From assembly GCF_023838525.1 (NCBI RefSeq), contig NZ_JAHUQD010000003.1:1-64000 (forward strand): DNA of 64,000 bases. Direction: 5' to 3'. The notes below the pieces were generated by a model that was not told the DNA's origin, made no database searches, and worked only from the letters and a program-made list of their open reading frames with translations. A program made the translations under genes and the position numbers. This stretch comes from Caldicoprobacter algeriensis. Lineage in GTDB: Bacteria > Bacillota > Clostridia > Caldicoprobacterales > Caldicoprobacteraceae. The first letter of the stretch is position 1; each line of letters begins with the position of its first letter. Below, piece by piece: positions 26,711 to 36,750 of the stretch.

Positions 26711-29700
26711 TTGAGTTCAAATCACAAGAAGTTTTTCAGCTGGATAACTTTGGCGGTATTTGTTTTCACTCTGTTTGTGTCGCACAATGTATCGGCTAAT
26801 ACTTCAACACAACAATCTGAACAAGAAGAATTATTGAATTCTTTAAGTTTTTTTGTAGGAAAGGTTACAAGGAGCTATACTGACCAGCAGGGAAGTATAA
26901 CATCGACTGATTTTAGCCAGTACATTAATTTTGAGAACAAGACTATTCGTAGTTTCAACGAGCAGGTATACTGGGATTATGAGAGAGGAATTATTACAGT
27001 AAATACTACTAAGGCGCAAGGTGCTGTGGGTTTTCTTAATAAAGTTGAAAGAATTGAACTTGATGACGTTATTATAACTTCGAATAACGAGTATGCTACT
27101 ATACTTATTGTTTCCCTTGATGGAAAGGATATAGCATCGTCAGGCAAGATACTCATTCAGGCTATGACAGAGGAAAAGTTTTATGGTGCCAAGACAGAGA
27201 ACAATGTTATAACTGATCTTGGAGGGCCTCCTATAAATGTAAAAAATATTGATGCAACAGTGATATTCAAGAAATGGAAAAAACCAAGGAAAGTAATAGT
27301 ACTTGATGAAAATGGATATGCGATGAAGGAGATACAAGGTACATCTGGACCAGAGGGGTACAGTATAACGTTGGATCCTAATTCATTATATACAGTAATC
27401 ACTAAAAAAGAAGTAGTAATAAATAATCCATACTCTGATATTGACTATATATGGTGGGAAGCGGAGGACCCTATAGAAACTAATTATCCGCCAAAATCTC
27501 ATTTTGATATAAGTACAGAAGGTAAGTGGGAGTACTTATCTGGTGGTAATTGGTTAACCAGTGATAATGAAAATGCGCCTCAAAATGAAAGGTTGTATGC
27601 TAAATATAGAATAGAAGTATCCGAGAGCGGGCAGTACAATTTGTGGGCAAGGAAATTCTGGTATCACGGACCATTTGAATGGAGATTTGATGAACATGAC
27701 TGGCGCCTTTGTGGTAGGAATATAGGTCTTGTGGATAAAGTTAGTTTTAGGACATACATAGAAGCAAACTGGGTATATTTAGGAAAAGTTAATTTAAGTG
27801 CTGGAGAGCACATATTTGAGTTTAGGTTGCTTGAAGGTGAAAAGACATCTGGAATGGATTGTTTTATGCTTACGCGAGATGATAATTATGTTCCCAGAGG
27901 GCATTTAAAGCCAGGAGAGAGGTTAAATCTTGCTGAAGAAGGGTATTGGGCATATGAGCCTTTAATAGATCCGTATGATGAAGCTTTACTAGATTTGAGA
28001 GTGTTTAATGAAGCGGTGGCCGGTCAGTCTGGGTATGTAAGAAGAGAAGGAGATAGGTTGGTGTTAGGGGATGGTACGCCTGTTAGATTCTGGGCTGTAA
28101 ATGCGACGATTGATATGGATAATAAGAAACTTATAGATTACATGGCTCGTAGGCTGGCCAAGTTTGGGGTTAATCTGGTGCGCGTTCATACTGCTTTCTT
28201 TGATAGTGACAGCAGTGATTTGTCTGATATTGATCCTGTAAAGCTTGACAGGTTACATTACTTTGTATATGCCATGAAGCAGCAAGGGATATACACGAAC
28301 ATAAGCTTTTATTTTCCGCTGTGGGTAGATATAAAACCGGAGTACGGCATACCTGGATATGATACAATAGAGAACAAGAAGCCTTTTGCACTGTTGCAGT
28401 TTGATGAGCAGTTTCAGGAGATATACAAAGAATGGGTAAGGAAAATATTTCTTACAACAAATCCTTATACAGGGGTTCCGCTTGCAAAAGAGCCGGCAGT
28501 AGCCATAATAGAGATCCAAAATGAGGACAGCTATTTATTCTGGACTTTTAGCAGAGGCAACATACCTGAAGTGCATATGAATAAGTTGGAGAAGATGTTT
28601 GGAGATTGGTTGATTGAGGAGTATGGGTCCCTAGAAGCAGCGCTTAAAGCATGGGGACCAGGCAGCGAGCAACCTCTGGATAACATAGAAGAAGGAAGGA
28701 TGGAGCTTAAGGACGCATGGTTTATGACGAGGGATGGATGTGGCACTGGGTCGTTCAAGAAGAGGATGAGCGATCAGGTTAGATTCCTGGTAGAGCACCA
28801 AAAGAAGTTCTATGAGGATATGGTAGAGTTTTTCAGAAATGAGATAGGTATTTTGAGCTTAATAAGCTGTAGCAACTGGACAACGGCTGATCCACAAGCG
28901 TTACAGGCTTTGGAGAGATATACTTACACAGCTGGGGATATAATAGATCGACATGGGTATTTTGAGTGCAATCACAGGGGAGATGGAGCAGAATATTCAG
29001 TAAGAGAAGGACATAGCTATATAGATACTTCAGTTCTTACCAATCCGGGGGCTAATATAGCGCAGATGATACAAATAGTTGATTATCCGCACATGATATC
29101 CGAGACTGCATGGACAAATCCCAACAAGTATCACGGGGAATCGGTGCCGATGTGGTCGATATTTGGGGCTTTACAAGGCATGGATGCCATACATTTCTTT
29201 TCTGTGGGTACGCCACATTTAGAGCAGAGCACAGAAAAATGGCCGGTGATGGTTGCTGGAGTACTGGGTCAGTTCCCTGCCTTCTCTCTGATTTATAGGG
29301 AAGGATATGTAGAAGAAACCGAGCCAGTGCTTCACATGGAGGAATCGTTTGAGGATCTGTATTCATTTAAGGGCTCGGCGGTATTTGAGGGGCAGGCGCT
29401 GGATTTAATAAGAATAGTTGAGCCACCTAGTGGAGATCCTACTGAGCCCGAGCCGCCGGTGGTAGAAGGACCTGACACAGCGCTGTTTAACTTTGAGGAT
29501 GGAAACACTCATGGATTTGGAAAGGCATGGGGAGATGGAGAAACGATAGTAGAGGTTGATACGCTGAGGAAGTATGCAGGAGAGAGTTCACTTAAAGTAA
29601 CATTCAACGGTCCTGTGACAGTAGGGGTAATAGGAGACAGGACGGATATACCGCCTGGAGCCAAGGTTAAGTATAGGGTATACGTTCCCGCTACGCTGGA

Positions 29701-29947
29701 TATAGATCTTCAGTTTGCGGTATTTGGAGCGAATTGGGCTTACAACGGTAATTATAAACCTTCACAGTGGATTGAGAGGAATAGATGGGTAGAGTATGAG
29801 GTAGAGTTTAATGAAGGTGGACTGCCGGTTGTAGCAGTGGTAGTAGAGATAATCCCTCAGAGTACACAGAGTGGTACCATATGGATAGACAGCATAACCT
29901 ATGATGGATATGGTGAACCTGGAGAGCCTGGAGAACCTGGTGAATAA
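26711..29947 (+). CDS. Large secreted multidomain glycoside hydrolase-like protein with PGE-repeat tail
   Basis: 1078 residues. A signal peptide (~1-30) is followed by a DUF-like beta domain (~40-235), a CBM-like module (~245-395; YIWWEAEDP start, WARKFW core), and a TIM barrel (~430-870) of GH5/clan-A type. NE at 604-605 in IEIQNEDSY is the likely acid/base and Glu798 in HMISETAW the likely nucleophile. A second carbohydrate-binding sandwich (~925-1065) precedes GEPGEPGEPGE. TTG 26711 follows GGAGGGGG. The stop interrupts the PGE repeat; beyond it the same frame continues PGE once more, so an original C-terminal anchor or extra module may be lost. Polysaccharide target not identifiable. Confidence 0.75.
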   Translation: MSSNHKKFFSWITLAVFVFTLFVSHNVSANTSTQQSEQEELLNSLSFFVGKVTRSYTDQQGSITSTDFSQYINFENKTIRSFNEQVYWDYERGIITVNTTKAQGAVGFLNKVERIELDDVIITSNNEYATILIVSLDGKDIASSGKILIQAMTEEKFYGAKTENNVITDLGGPPINVKNIDATVIFKKWKKPRKVIVLDENGYAMKEIQGTSGPEGYSITLDPNSLYTVITKKEVVINNPYSDIDYIWWEAEDPIETNYPPKSHFDISTEGKWEYLSGGNWLTSDNENAPQNERLYAKYRIEVSESGQYNLWARKFWYHGPFEWRFDEHDWRLCGRNIGLVDKVSFRTYIEANWVYLGKVNLSAGEHIFEFRLLEGEKTSGMDCFMLTRDDNYVPRGHLKPGERLNLAEEGYWAYEPLIDPYDEALLDLRVFNEAVAGQSGYVRREGDRLVLGDGTPVRFWAVNATIDMDNKKLIDYMARRLAKFGVNLVRVHTAFFDSDSSDLSDIDPVKLDRLHYFVYAMKQQGIYTNISFYFPLWVDIKPEYGIPGYDTIENKKPFALLQFDEQFQEIYKEWVRKIFLTTNPYTGVPLAKEPAVAIIEIQNEDSYLFWTFSRGNIPEVHMNKLEKMFGDWLIEEYGSLEAALKAWGPGSEQPLDNIEEGRMELKDAWFMTRDGCGTGSFKKRMSDQVRFLVEHQKKFYEDMVEFFRNEIGILSLISCSNWTTADPQALQALERYTYTAGDIIDRHGYFECNHRGDGAEYSVREGHSYIDTSVLTNPGANIAQMIQIVDYPHMISETAWTNPNKYHGESVPMWSIFGALQGMDAIHFFSVGTPHLEQSTEKWPVMVAGVLGQFPAFSLIYREGYVEETEPVLHMEESFEDLYSFKGSAVFEGQALDLIRIVEPPSGDPTEPEPPVVEGPDTALFNFEDGNTHGFGKAWGDGETIVEVDTLRKYAGESSLKVTFNGPVTVGVIGDRTDIPPGAKVKYRVYVPATLDIDLQFAVFGANWAYNGNYKPSQWIERNRWVEYEVEFNEGGLPVVAVVVEIIPQSTQSGTIWIDSITYDGYGEPGEPGEPGE

Positions 29948-30102
29948 CCAGGAGAGGTCTTGGAGAAGATCTGGCTGAAGAAAAGAATTGTAATGGTCTT
30001 GTATAAACGGGTTCTTGATTGGATACGAAAGTGGCTCTGATGGCAATTCTGTGGAAAAGATTTAAAGAAAACGTTTAACACATAGTAATAGTAATTAAAG
30101 AT

Positions 30103-30140
30103 AACGGGACATTTCTACTGATTTGTAGAATGTCACGTTT
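30103..30140 (+). terminator. Stem-loop after the secreted hydrolase
   Basis: AACGGGACATTTCTAC (30103-30118) pairs with GTAGAATGTCACGTT (30125-30139) with one mismatch and one bulge, followed by TTTCC. This is a plausible terminator for the 26711 gene. An AAACGTTT-centred sequence near 30069-30076 resembles a catabolite-response element core, but its position downstream of a gene makes it doubtful. Confidence 0.5.
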
Positions 30141-30284
30141 CCTATGTGGAGAGGGGACAAATACAACCCCGTCCTGTGACAAATGTTTAGTTATATTCAA
30201 TGAACACAGGGTTTATGAATGATGGTTAGGTCAGAGTTATAAAGAGATAAGCCCAATATTATATGGGGCTGTATGGTAAATCGC

Positions 30285-31148
<864 letters not shown>

Positions 31149-31607
31149 TAAGAGAATTCATTGTAGATTACGGCTTGATGCAGGAATGTGTTTAATTAGA
31201 CTGAGTTGGAGTTATCAAAGTAATAAAGTAAAGATAATGATTTCTTATAGTTAAGGCCTTTCGGCTAGGTATGCCAAAAGGCCTGGCCATAATTATTCAT
31301 ATAGGTTATTGTCAAGGTCGGGTAGTATTTTCTCGCTTACGCTCGAAAATCTCCACTCTTCCCTTGGCAATGTAACATTGATACAAATTATAAAAGTAAA
31401 AATCTGAATATCTATATCATACTTTTTTCTCAAAAAGTGTTGTATTTAAAATTGCAATTTAGACTATGAAAATTATTATATATATGTAGACCAAGTAAGA
31501 TGAGCATTAGGAAATTCTTTACTTATATTGTTGATCCACGCAATACCCATTGTCAGTGCCGTTTTGATAACTTTTTCGTTCATAAACACCAAATATATAG
31601 GCTATCT
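31149..31607. other. Post-IS30 spacer with one hairpin
   Basis: AT-rich region. AGGCCTTT (31256-31263) and AAAAGGCCT (31277-31285) form an inverted repeat around CGGCTAGGTATGCC. A block with TCTCGCTTACGCTCGAAAA (~31332-31350) resembles sequence often seen past IS30 ends. No gene was recognised. Confidence 0.4.
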
Positions 31608-31841
31608 TAAAGCAGGCAAGCTGATAGTTAGACTGGATAATAGTTGTTATGATTTTGCTGATAACATTGAGAAACTTAAAAGCATTAAGGGACTTAATTT
31701 ATAATCAAAGGTTATTCTCCTAAAATTGCTGCTAATATTGCAAAGGCTGTACCCTTTAGTGCTTACACACAAGTTCATGACAGTACCTGGATGTATGAAC
31801 TTCCTCAACTGGCAAGGGGTCTGCGGGTTATACTGGTATAG
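31608..31841 (+). pseudogene. Transposase fragment, IS1380-like
   Basis: The segment reads AGKLIVRLDNSCYDFADNIEKL; after a one-base frameshift it continues FIIKGYSPKIAANIAKA and WMYELPQLARGLRVILV. The order of an RLD(S/N) motif, an FIIK strand and an ELPRL-like segment is that of IS1380/IS4-group transposases around the second catalytic Asp. It is short and broken, so the family call is tentative. Confidence 0.45.
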
Positions 31842-31918
31842 ATTCTTGGGAAATACTAAGATTTTGTTTGCATAAGTCTAGGTGCTACAATTTAATTTTA
31901 GAAAGGAAGTGAAAAACA

Positions 31919-33007
31919 ATGAATGATACTAAACCTTTAAAAACTCTTCTTGTAGGATGCGGAAACATGGGTAGGCATCTTGGTAAGAAGGTATATGAAA
32001 ATCCCAATTATAATTTAGTAGCGGTTTATGATGTTATACCGGAAAATGCTAAAGAGTTTGCTGAAAAAACAGGTGTAAAAGTGTATACGGACTATGATGA
32101 GGCACTGAAAAAGGAAAAACCTGAAGTAGTAGTTATAGCGACTCCCAATAGTGTTCATGCTCAGAATACCATACAAGCTGCTCTGTCAGGGGTAAAGGGG
32201 ATATACTGTGAAAAGCCTATTGCTGTGAATATGGCTGAAGCGAAAGAGATGGCAAGGGTATGTAGGGATAACCAAGTAAAACTGATAATTGGTCACCAAA
32301 GGAGAATGTCTGACAAATATCGTAAGATGAAAGAACTAATTGACAATGGTGCCATAGGAGAGATAAAGCTTTTCAGGGGTAGTTGTGCAGGGGATTTTGT
32401 CAGTGATGGTACACATACGGTGGATAGCATTTTATACTTGAATGGAGATGTAGATGCTGAATGGGTTTCGGGACACGTTATTTATGAACGTCCGGGGACG
32501 ATGCTTTATCCAGGCAAAGAATTTACTGGAGAGCGTTATGGTATGAATGTGGAAAGTGGTGCAATGGCTTTGATTCAGTTTAAAAATGGTGTCAGAGCTG
32601 AAATTTTTACAGGAACTCTTAGTCTGAAAACAGAACATATGTCCATACCTTTTAGTATGTTATATCAGAATATAGAAGCGATAGGCACCAAGGGCAGACT
32701 TTGGATTCCAGGGGATAGGAACAATCCTAATCTTTTAATTATGGACGAACAAGCAGGGGGTTGGAGAGCTGTAGAGTATAAAGAATATGATGTATGGGAG
32801 GTGGTATTCACTGAATTTGCGGCTACGGTTCGTGAAGGACGATACCATCCAATGTGTATTGAAAATGCAATGAGGGGTTTTGAGATTGTTATGGCTGTAT
32901 ATGAATCTGCCAGGTTAAGGGATAGACTGTATATGCCCCTCAAACAAGATAAATATCCCATGGATATAATACTTGAGGAAAACAGGATTCTAAAAAGGGA
33001 ATGGTAA
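31919..33007 (+). CDS. Gfo/Idh/MocA family oxidoreductase
   Basis: 362 residues. VGCGNMGRHLG (~13-23) is the dinucleotide-binding loop, IYCEKPIAV (~97-105) holds the catalytic Lys, and DGTHTVDSILYL (~162-173) the C-terminal His/Asp pair. ATG 31919 follows GAAAGGAAG. It is followed 48 bases later by an isomerase-fold gene and then a second one; this trio would fit a pathway that oxidises, rearranges and reduces an unusual sugar released by the nearby GH28 enzymes. The substrate is not predictable from sequence. Confidence 0.9.
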   Translation: MNDTKPLKTLLVGCGNMGRHLGKKVYENPNYNLVAVYDVIPENAKEFAEKTGVKVYTDYDEALKKEKPEVVVIATPNSVHAQNTIQAALSGVKGIYCEKPIAVNMAEAKEMARVCRDNQVKLIIGHQRRMSDKYRKMKELIDNGAIGEIKLFRGSCAGDFVSDGTHTVDSILYLNGDVDAEWVSGHVIYERPGTMLYPGKEFTGERYGMNVESGAMALIQFKNGVRAEIFTGTLSLKTEHMSIPFSMLYQNIEAIGTKGRLWIPGDRNNPNLLIMDEQAGGWRAVEYKEYDVWEVVFTEFAATVREGRYHPMCIENAMRGFEIVMAVYESARLRDRLYMPLKQDKYPMDIILEENRILKREW

Positions 33008-33055
33008 AAGAATTTACTTGAATCCATAAAAATATGTTATTGGAGGTTGAAATAT

Positions 33056-33925
33056 ATGAAAGAGATAAAGTTGTTAAGGAACGATAGAGGGATAACTTGG
33101 GGGTATGGTATGCCTTGGTATGAACAATTTATGAGTCTGGATAAAGACGATAGATTGATAGCAAAGCTTAAATTTCTGAAAAAATACGGTTTTAAGACGA
33201 CAAATTTTATGTTTGGTGAGATTGTTTCGGTTTCACAGGAAAGACTGGATAAAATAGCACAGTATATTCATGATAATGATTTAAGTGTGAATATTCACGT
33301 AAGTTTTGATTACGTCCACTCAACTGAGGATGAAATAAAAGCTCATAATGATAAAGCAATAAAGGAGCTTTACAGACTTACACCTTTACTAAGGTCAGAA
33401 ATAACGCATACAGGAGCGAATGCTGGGCACAGATTTGATGATGAGATGCCGGTAGAAGAGAAAATGCAGAGGCTCAGCAAAGGACTTGCTCCCGTCGCTG
33501 TAGAGTGTGCCAAAATGGGTGCTCACCTTTGTATTGAGAATCATGCTGACTTCTATGTTAGTGATTATATTGAACTCATAAAGAGCACTCCGAATCTTTA
33601 CTTATTTCTGGATACCGGTAATACATATTTTATAGGAGAAAAACCTTTACCGGCTTTTATTGAGGCTGCTCCTTACACAATTGGTGTCCATTTTAAGGAT
33701 CACAAGGTACGTCCGGTATATGATGCGCGTCCTATCCATTTTGAAATTGATGGGTCTCCTTTAGGGTATGGACATGTGCCTCTAAGGGAATGTTATAAAA
33801 TTATGCTTCAAAATAGGCCTATGCTCGACAAATTGGTTATACAATTTGAAATGATAGTACCCTATGGGAGCAATGACCCGATTAATTGTCTTGAGAAATC
33901 CATAGAGTTTGTAAATTCTTTATAG
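33056..33925 (+). CDS. Sugar isomerase/epimerase-like TIM-barrel protein
   Basis: 289 residues, AP_endonuc_2 superfamily. Metal-site motifs: CIENHADF (~157-164), FLDTGNTY (~183-190), GVHFKDHK (~206-213), and a late Glu in QFEMIVP. ATG 33056 is chosen because TTGGAGG (33040-33046) lies nine bases upstream; TTG 33047 is too close to it. It is in a probable operon with the Gfo/Idh gene at 31919. Possible roles are isomerisation, epimerisation, or cleavage of an oxidised (3-keto) glycoside. Confidence 0.85.
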   Translation: MKEIKLLRNDRGITWGYGMPWYEQFMSLDKDDRLIAKLKFLKKYGFKTTNFMFGEIVSVSQERLDKIAQYIHDNDLSVNIHVSFDYVHSTEDEIKAHNDKAIKELYRLTPLLRSEITHTGANAGHRFDDEMPVEEKMQRLSKGLAPVAVECAKMGAHLCIENHADFYVSDYIELIKSTPNLYLFLDTGNTYFIGEKPLPAFIEAAPYTIGVHFKDHKVRPVYDARPIHFEIDGSPLGYGHVPLRECYKIMLQNRPMLDKLVIQFEMIVPYGSNDPINCLEKSIEFVNSL

Positions 33926-34059
33926 TTTACTGTTAATTTGTGTAATTTGTTTTTTAAATTAATTTTGTAGTTCCGTAACTTTACCAAAATGCTATAGTAA
34001 GAGCACTATTTGTTAATTTATAATGAAAATCTTATGGCTTATAATAAGAGGTGGATTTG

Positions 34060-34881
34060 ATGAGTGTAATATGTTCTACTTCTATTAGGTATAACCAGAG
34101 TTTAGAAAACGCATTGTCTATTATTCGCCGCCTAGGATTTAAAGAGGTAGACTTGCTCTTGATTACTGGATGGGCTCATATAGATATACCAGACTTGGTA
34201 AATGATTTTGACAGCTGTAATAGGAGAATAGAAGCTCTTTTGACAAAATATGATTTAAAGCCGGTTGCTGTTAATGCAAAATATAGTGTTGATACCTATG
34301 ACAGGAGTGCGGAAGCTATTAAGCAACGGGAGCGAGAAACGTACAGTCTCATCCGTTTTATGAAGTATTATGGAATAGAGGTAGCTTCTATACAACCTAC
34401 ATTGAAGTTTAATGACGAGTTTTTGTCCGGAAAATTTAAAGATACCGTAGAGACTTTGAAAGAACAAAAAGAGATTGCTTATACTGAAGGAGTAAAAATT
34501 GCAATTGAACCCCATATTGGTAGTGGGTTTGATACCATTGAGAAAGTATACAATTTGATGAGAGAGATTCCCGATGTGCCTATTACATATGATCCTTCTC
34601 ATTTTATTCAAAAAGGAGAGAATCTTTATGAGACTGAGTTTATGCTTAACAATACGGTGCATGTTCATTTGCGAGATGCTTCAAAAACCAGTATAATGAA
34701 TCTATTTGGACAGGGAATCATTGATTTTGATTGGATAGTTCAAAAGCTTAAAGACAAAAAATATAAAGGGTATATTTCTATTGAGTATCTTCCTCAAAAA
34801 GATTTTACGGAGGAAGAACTTTTTGAGGATATAGTAAGGATAAGAGAATATCTTGAAAAGGCATTTTACTCTGAAAAATAA
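34060..34881 (+). CDS. Sugar isomerase/epimerase-like TIM-barrel protein
   Basis: 273 residues of the same superfamily as the preceding gene but a different subgroup. IAIEPHIGS (~150-158), ITYDPSHF (~181-188), VHVHLRDA (~206-213) and ISIEYLP (~248-254) supply the expected Glu/Asp/His/Glu metal ligands. ATG 34060 follows AGAGGTGG; the frame is open to GTG 34051. Two adjacent members in one operon suggest successive steps on one sugar or a two-subunit enzyme, as seen in some 3-keto-glycoside cleaving systems. Confidence 0.85.
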   Translation: MSVICSTSIRYNQSLENALSIIRRLGFKEVDLLLITGWAHIDIPDLVNDFDSCNRRIEALLTKYDLKPVAVNAKYSVDTYDRSAEAIKQRERETYSLIRFMKYYGIEVASIQPTLKFNDEFLSGKFKDTVETLKEQKEIAYTEGVKIAIEPHIGSGFDTIEKVYNLMREIPDVPITYDPSHFIQKGENLYETEFMLNNTVHVHLRDASKTSIMNLFGQGIIDFDWIVQKLKDKKYKGYISIEYLPQKDFTEEELFEDIVRIREYLEKAFYSEK

Positions 34882-35023
34882 TTTTAGTTGGCTGACAAAA
34901 TTGTAATTTTTTATCGATTAGTTGCTTATTTTTAAAGATTAAATAGATATGAAACCTCTCAAAAAGTAACTGTAGACAGAGAAGTGAGTGTTGCAATGGG
35001 ATTATATTAGCAAATATGTATAA

Positions 35024-35086
35024 TATACGGAGGCTGGTTATAAGTATAATAAATTTATAGGGCAGCCCCGTATACTGTATTTTTTT
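35024..35086 (+). terminator. Terminator or attenuator before the first GH28 gene
   Basis: TATACGGAGGCTG (35024-35036) pairs with CAGCCCCGTATA (35063-35074), with one bulged base, followed by CTGTATTTTTTT. Termination of the isomerase transcript is likely. Because it lies only 30 bases before the GH28 ATG, it could also control that gene's leader. Confidence 0.65.
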
Positions 35087-35117
35087 ATAAAAGAGAATAA
35101 AAGAGGAGGAGTAAAAA

Positions 35118-36452
35118 ATGAGTGATTATAATGTTCGCAATTTTGGAGCTGTTGGTGACGGAAAAACGAATGATTCAGTAGCCATACAGAAAGCCATTGA
35201 TTATTGTAATAAAGCAGGAGGAGGAAGGGTTATAATTCCTGCAGGGATGACCTGTTTATCCGGAACCCTAGTGATGAAATCAAATGTAGAATTCTATATT
35301 GAAAGAGGTGCTGTTCTGGTTGCCAGTCCTAATGTACAAGACTATTCCACTGTTCATACAAGCTCCCATATTGCGCTTTTTAAAGCTGATGATAATGTAG
35401 AGAATATTTCATTTACAGGTGGTGGAACCATTGATGGCGGAGGTCGATTCTTTATAGAATCTGAGACACCATTTATCTATGTAATGAAAAGCCCTCGACC
35501 ATTTACTTTTTATTTAATAGGGTGCAAGAATGTTACTTATCGAGATATAACAATACGAGATGGTGCTTTGTGGACCATTAGGCTTACAGGATGCCAAGAT
35601 GTTGTTATTCATGGTATTCGTATTCTTAACGATCTAAAACTTCCCAATAATGATGGTATTGACCTGGATCATTGTCAAAATGTGCGAATCAGTGATTGTT
35701 ATATTGAATCGGGAGATGATTGTATATGTTTTAAGACATATAAAGGATATGAACGGTTTGGTCCATGTGAGAATATTACTGTAACGGGATGTACTATGGT
35801 ATCGGCTTCCTTTGCCATAAATGCCGGTTGTGAAGTAAAAAATCCCATACGTAATATAGTGGTAGATTCTTGCATAATACGTTCGAGCCATAGAGGTGTA
35901 GGTGTGCACTTAAGCCAGGAAAGCAATGTAGAAAACATTTTATTTAATAACTTAATTATTGAGACGAGATACTATAATCCTTCTTGGTGGGGTGCTGCTG
36001 AGCCTATTTATATATCTGCTGCTCCATGGACTGAAGAAGATAATGTAGGATATGTACGCAATATTCGTTTTTCAAATATAATATGTCGTAGTGAAAATGG
36101 TGCCTTTGTTATGGGATGGAAGCAGGGTATTATTGAGGATATTATGTTTGAAAATGTAAAAATTTATTTAGAGAAATGGAGTGATGAGCCTGGAGGGCGA
36201 CATGATATACGTCCTATTCCTGGAGAAAAGAATGGTTTTGCACAAGGGGTATATAGTTATCCTACTGCAGGATTTTATTTAAAGAATGCAAAGAATGTGA
36301 CATTGAGGAACTGCGAAGTTGTGTGGGGTAAAACACGGCCTGAGTATTTTCGATATGCATTAGAAAGTCACAATGTTAAAAATTTAAGTCTTGATAATTT
36401 TAAAGGAGAAGCAGCACATCCTGACAAAAGTGAGGCAATTTTTATTGAGTAG
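35118..36452 (+). CDS. GH28-family polygalacturonase-like protein
   Basis: 444 residues. The N-terminus NVRNFGAVGDGKTNDS is the pectate-lyase-like beta-helix start common to bacterial GH28 enzymes. The family's Asp triad is present as NNDGIDLD (~175-182) and SGDDCICFKT (~195-204). The GHG motif expected next is replaced by SFAINAGCE, so the conserved His is missing, and the later RIKT motif is not evident. No signal peptide, suggesting action on imported oligogalacturonides or rhamnogalacturonan fragments. ATG 35118 follows AGAGGAGGAG. Atypical motifs make the exact substrate uncertain. Confidence 0.85.
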   Translation: MSDYNVRNFGAVGDGKTNDSVAIQKAIDYCNKAGGGRVIIPAGMTCLSGTLVMKSNVEFYIERGAVLVASPNVQDYSTVHTSSHIALFKADDNVENISFTGGGTIDGGGRFFIESETPFIYVMKSPRPFTFYLIGCKNVTYRDITIRDGALWTIRLTGCQDVVIHGIRILNDLKLPNNDGIDLDHCQNVRISDCYIESGDDCICFKTYKGYERFGPCENITVTGCTMVSASFAINAGCEVKNPIRNIVVDSCIIRSSHRGVGVHLSQESNVENILFNNLIIETRYYNPSWWGAAEPIYISAAPWTEEDNVGYVRNIRFSNIICRSENGAFVMGWKQGIIEDIMFENVKIYLEKWSDEPGGRHDIRPIPGEKNGFAQGVYSYPTAGFYLKNAKNVTLRNCEVVWGKTRPEYFRYALESHNVKNLSLDNFKGEAAHPDKSEAIFIE

Positions 36453-36630
36453 TATTTCATGAACGTAATTTTAAAGAATATTTTTGATATGGAGTAAGTA
36501 TTATATAGAACACTCTCGAAAAGTAGCTGTAAATGGTAACAAAAATTTGGGGGAAAGAGGTTAAAAAGTGAAACTGAAATGCAAGGGAAAAGAGGGAAAA
36601 TGAGTAAAATGCTGGGATAGTAACTGGAAA

Positions 36631-36750
36631 TTTGGATATAGAAATCGTGTAAAAAGTAGAGGTGAAGCTGAAAAGCTGAGTTTTGAAAAATACAGAAATA
36701 AAGCTCTCGGATTTTTCAAGAGCGTACGTAATTTAAAAGGAGGTTTTTAA
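36631..36750 (+). repeat. Three-copy ~95-bp element, copy 2, ending at the next gene's start codon
   Basis: This is closely similar to copy 1 (21480-21602) from AAAAAGTAG through AGAGCGTAC. The hairpin arms are GCTCTCG and CAAGAGC, with one C-A mismatch. The homologous frame is open here too (containing LSFEKYRNKAL) and ends GGA GGT TTT TAA directly before ATG 36751, so the ribosome site of the next gene lies inside it. The preceding 36453-36630 is AT-rich with no recognised gene; CTCTCGAAAAGTAGCTGTA (36509-36527) loosely resembles 34957-34976. Confidence 0.55.

Noticed and set aside
29920-29947. Tandem GAACCTGG-type repeats as a CRISPR or satellite array
   Set aside because: Only three short in-frame PGE-coding units; a protein linker explains them.
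30062-30082. Catabolite-response element around AAACGTTT
   Set aside because: It lies downstream of a gene and upstream of pseudogenes only, so a regulatory role is doubtful.
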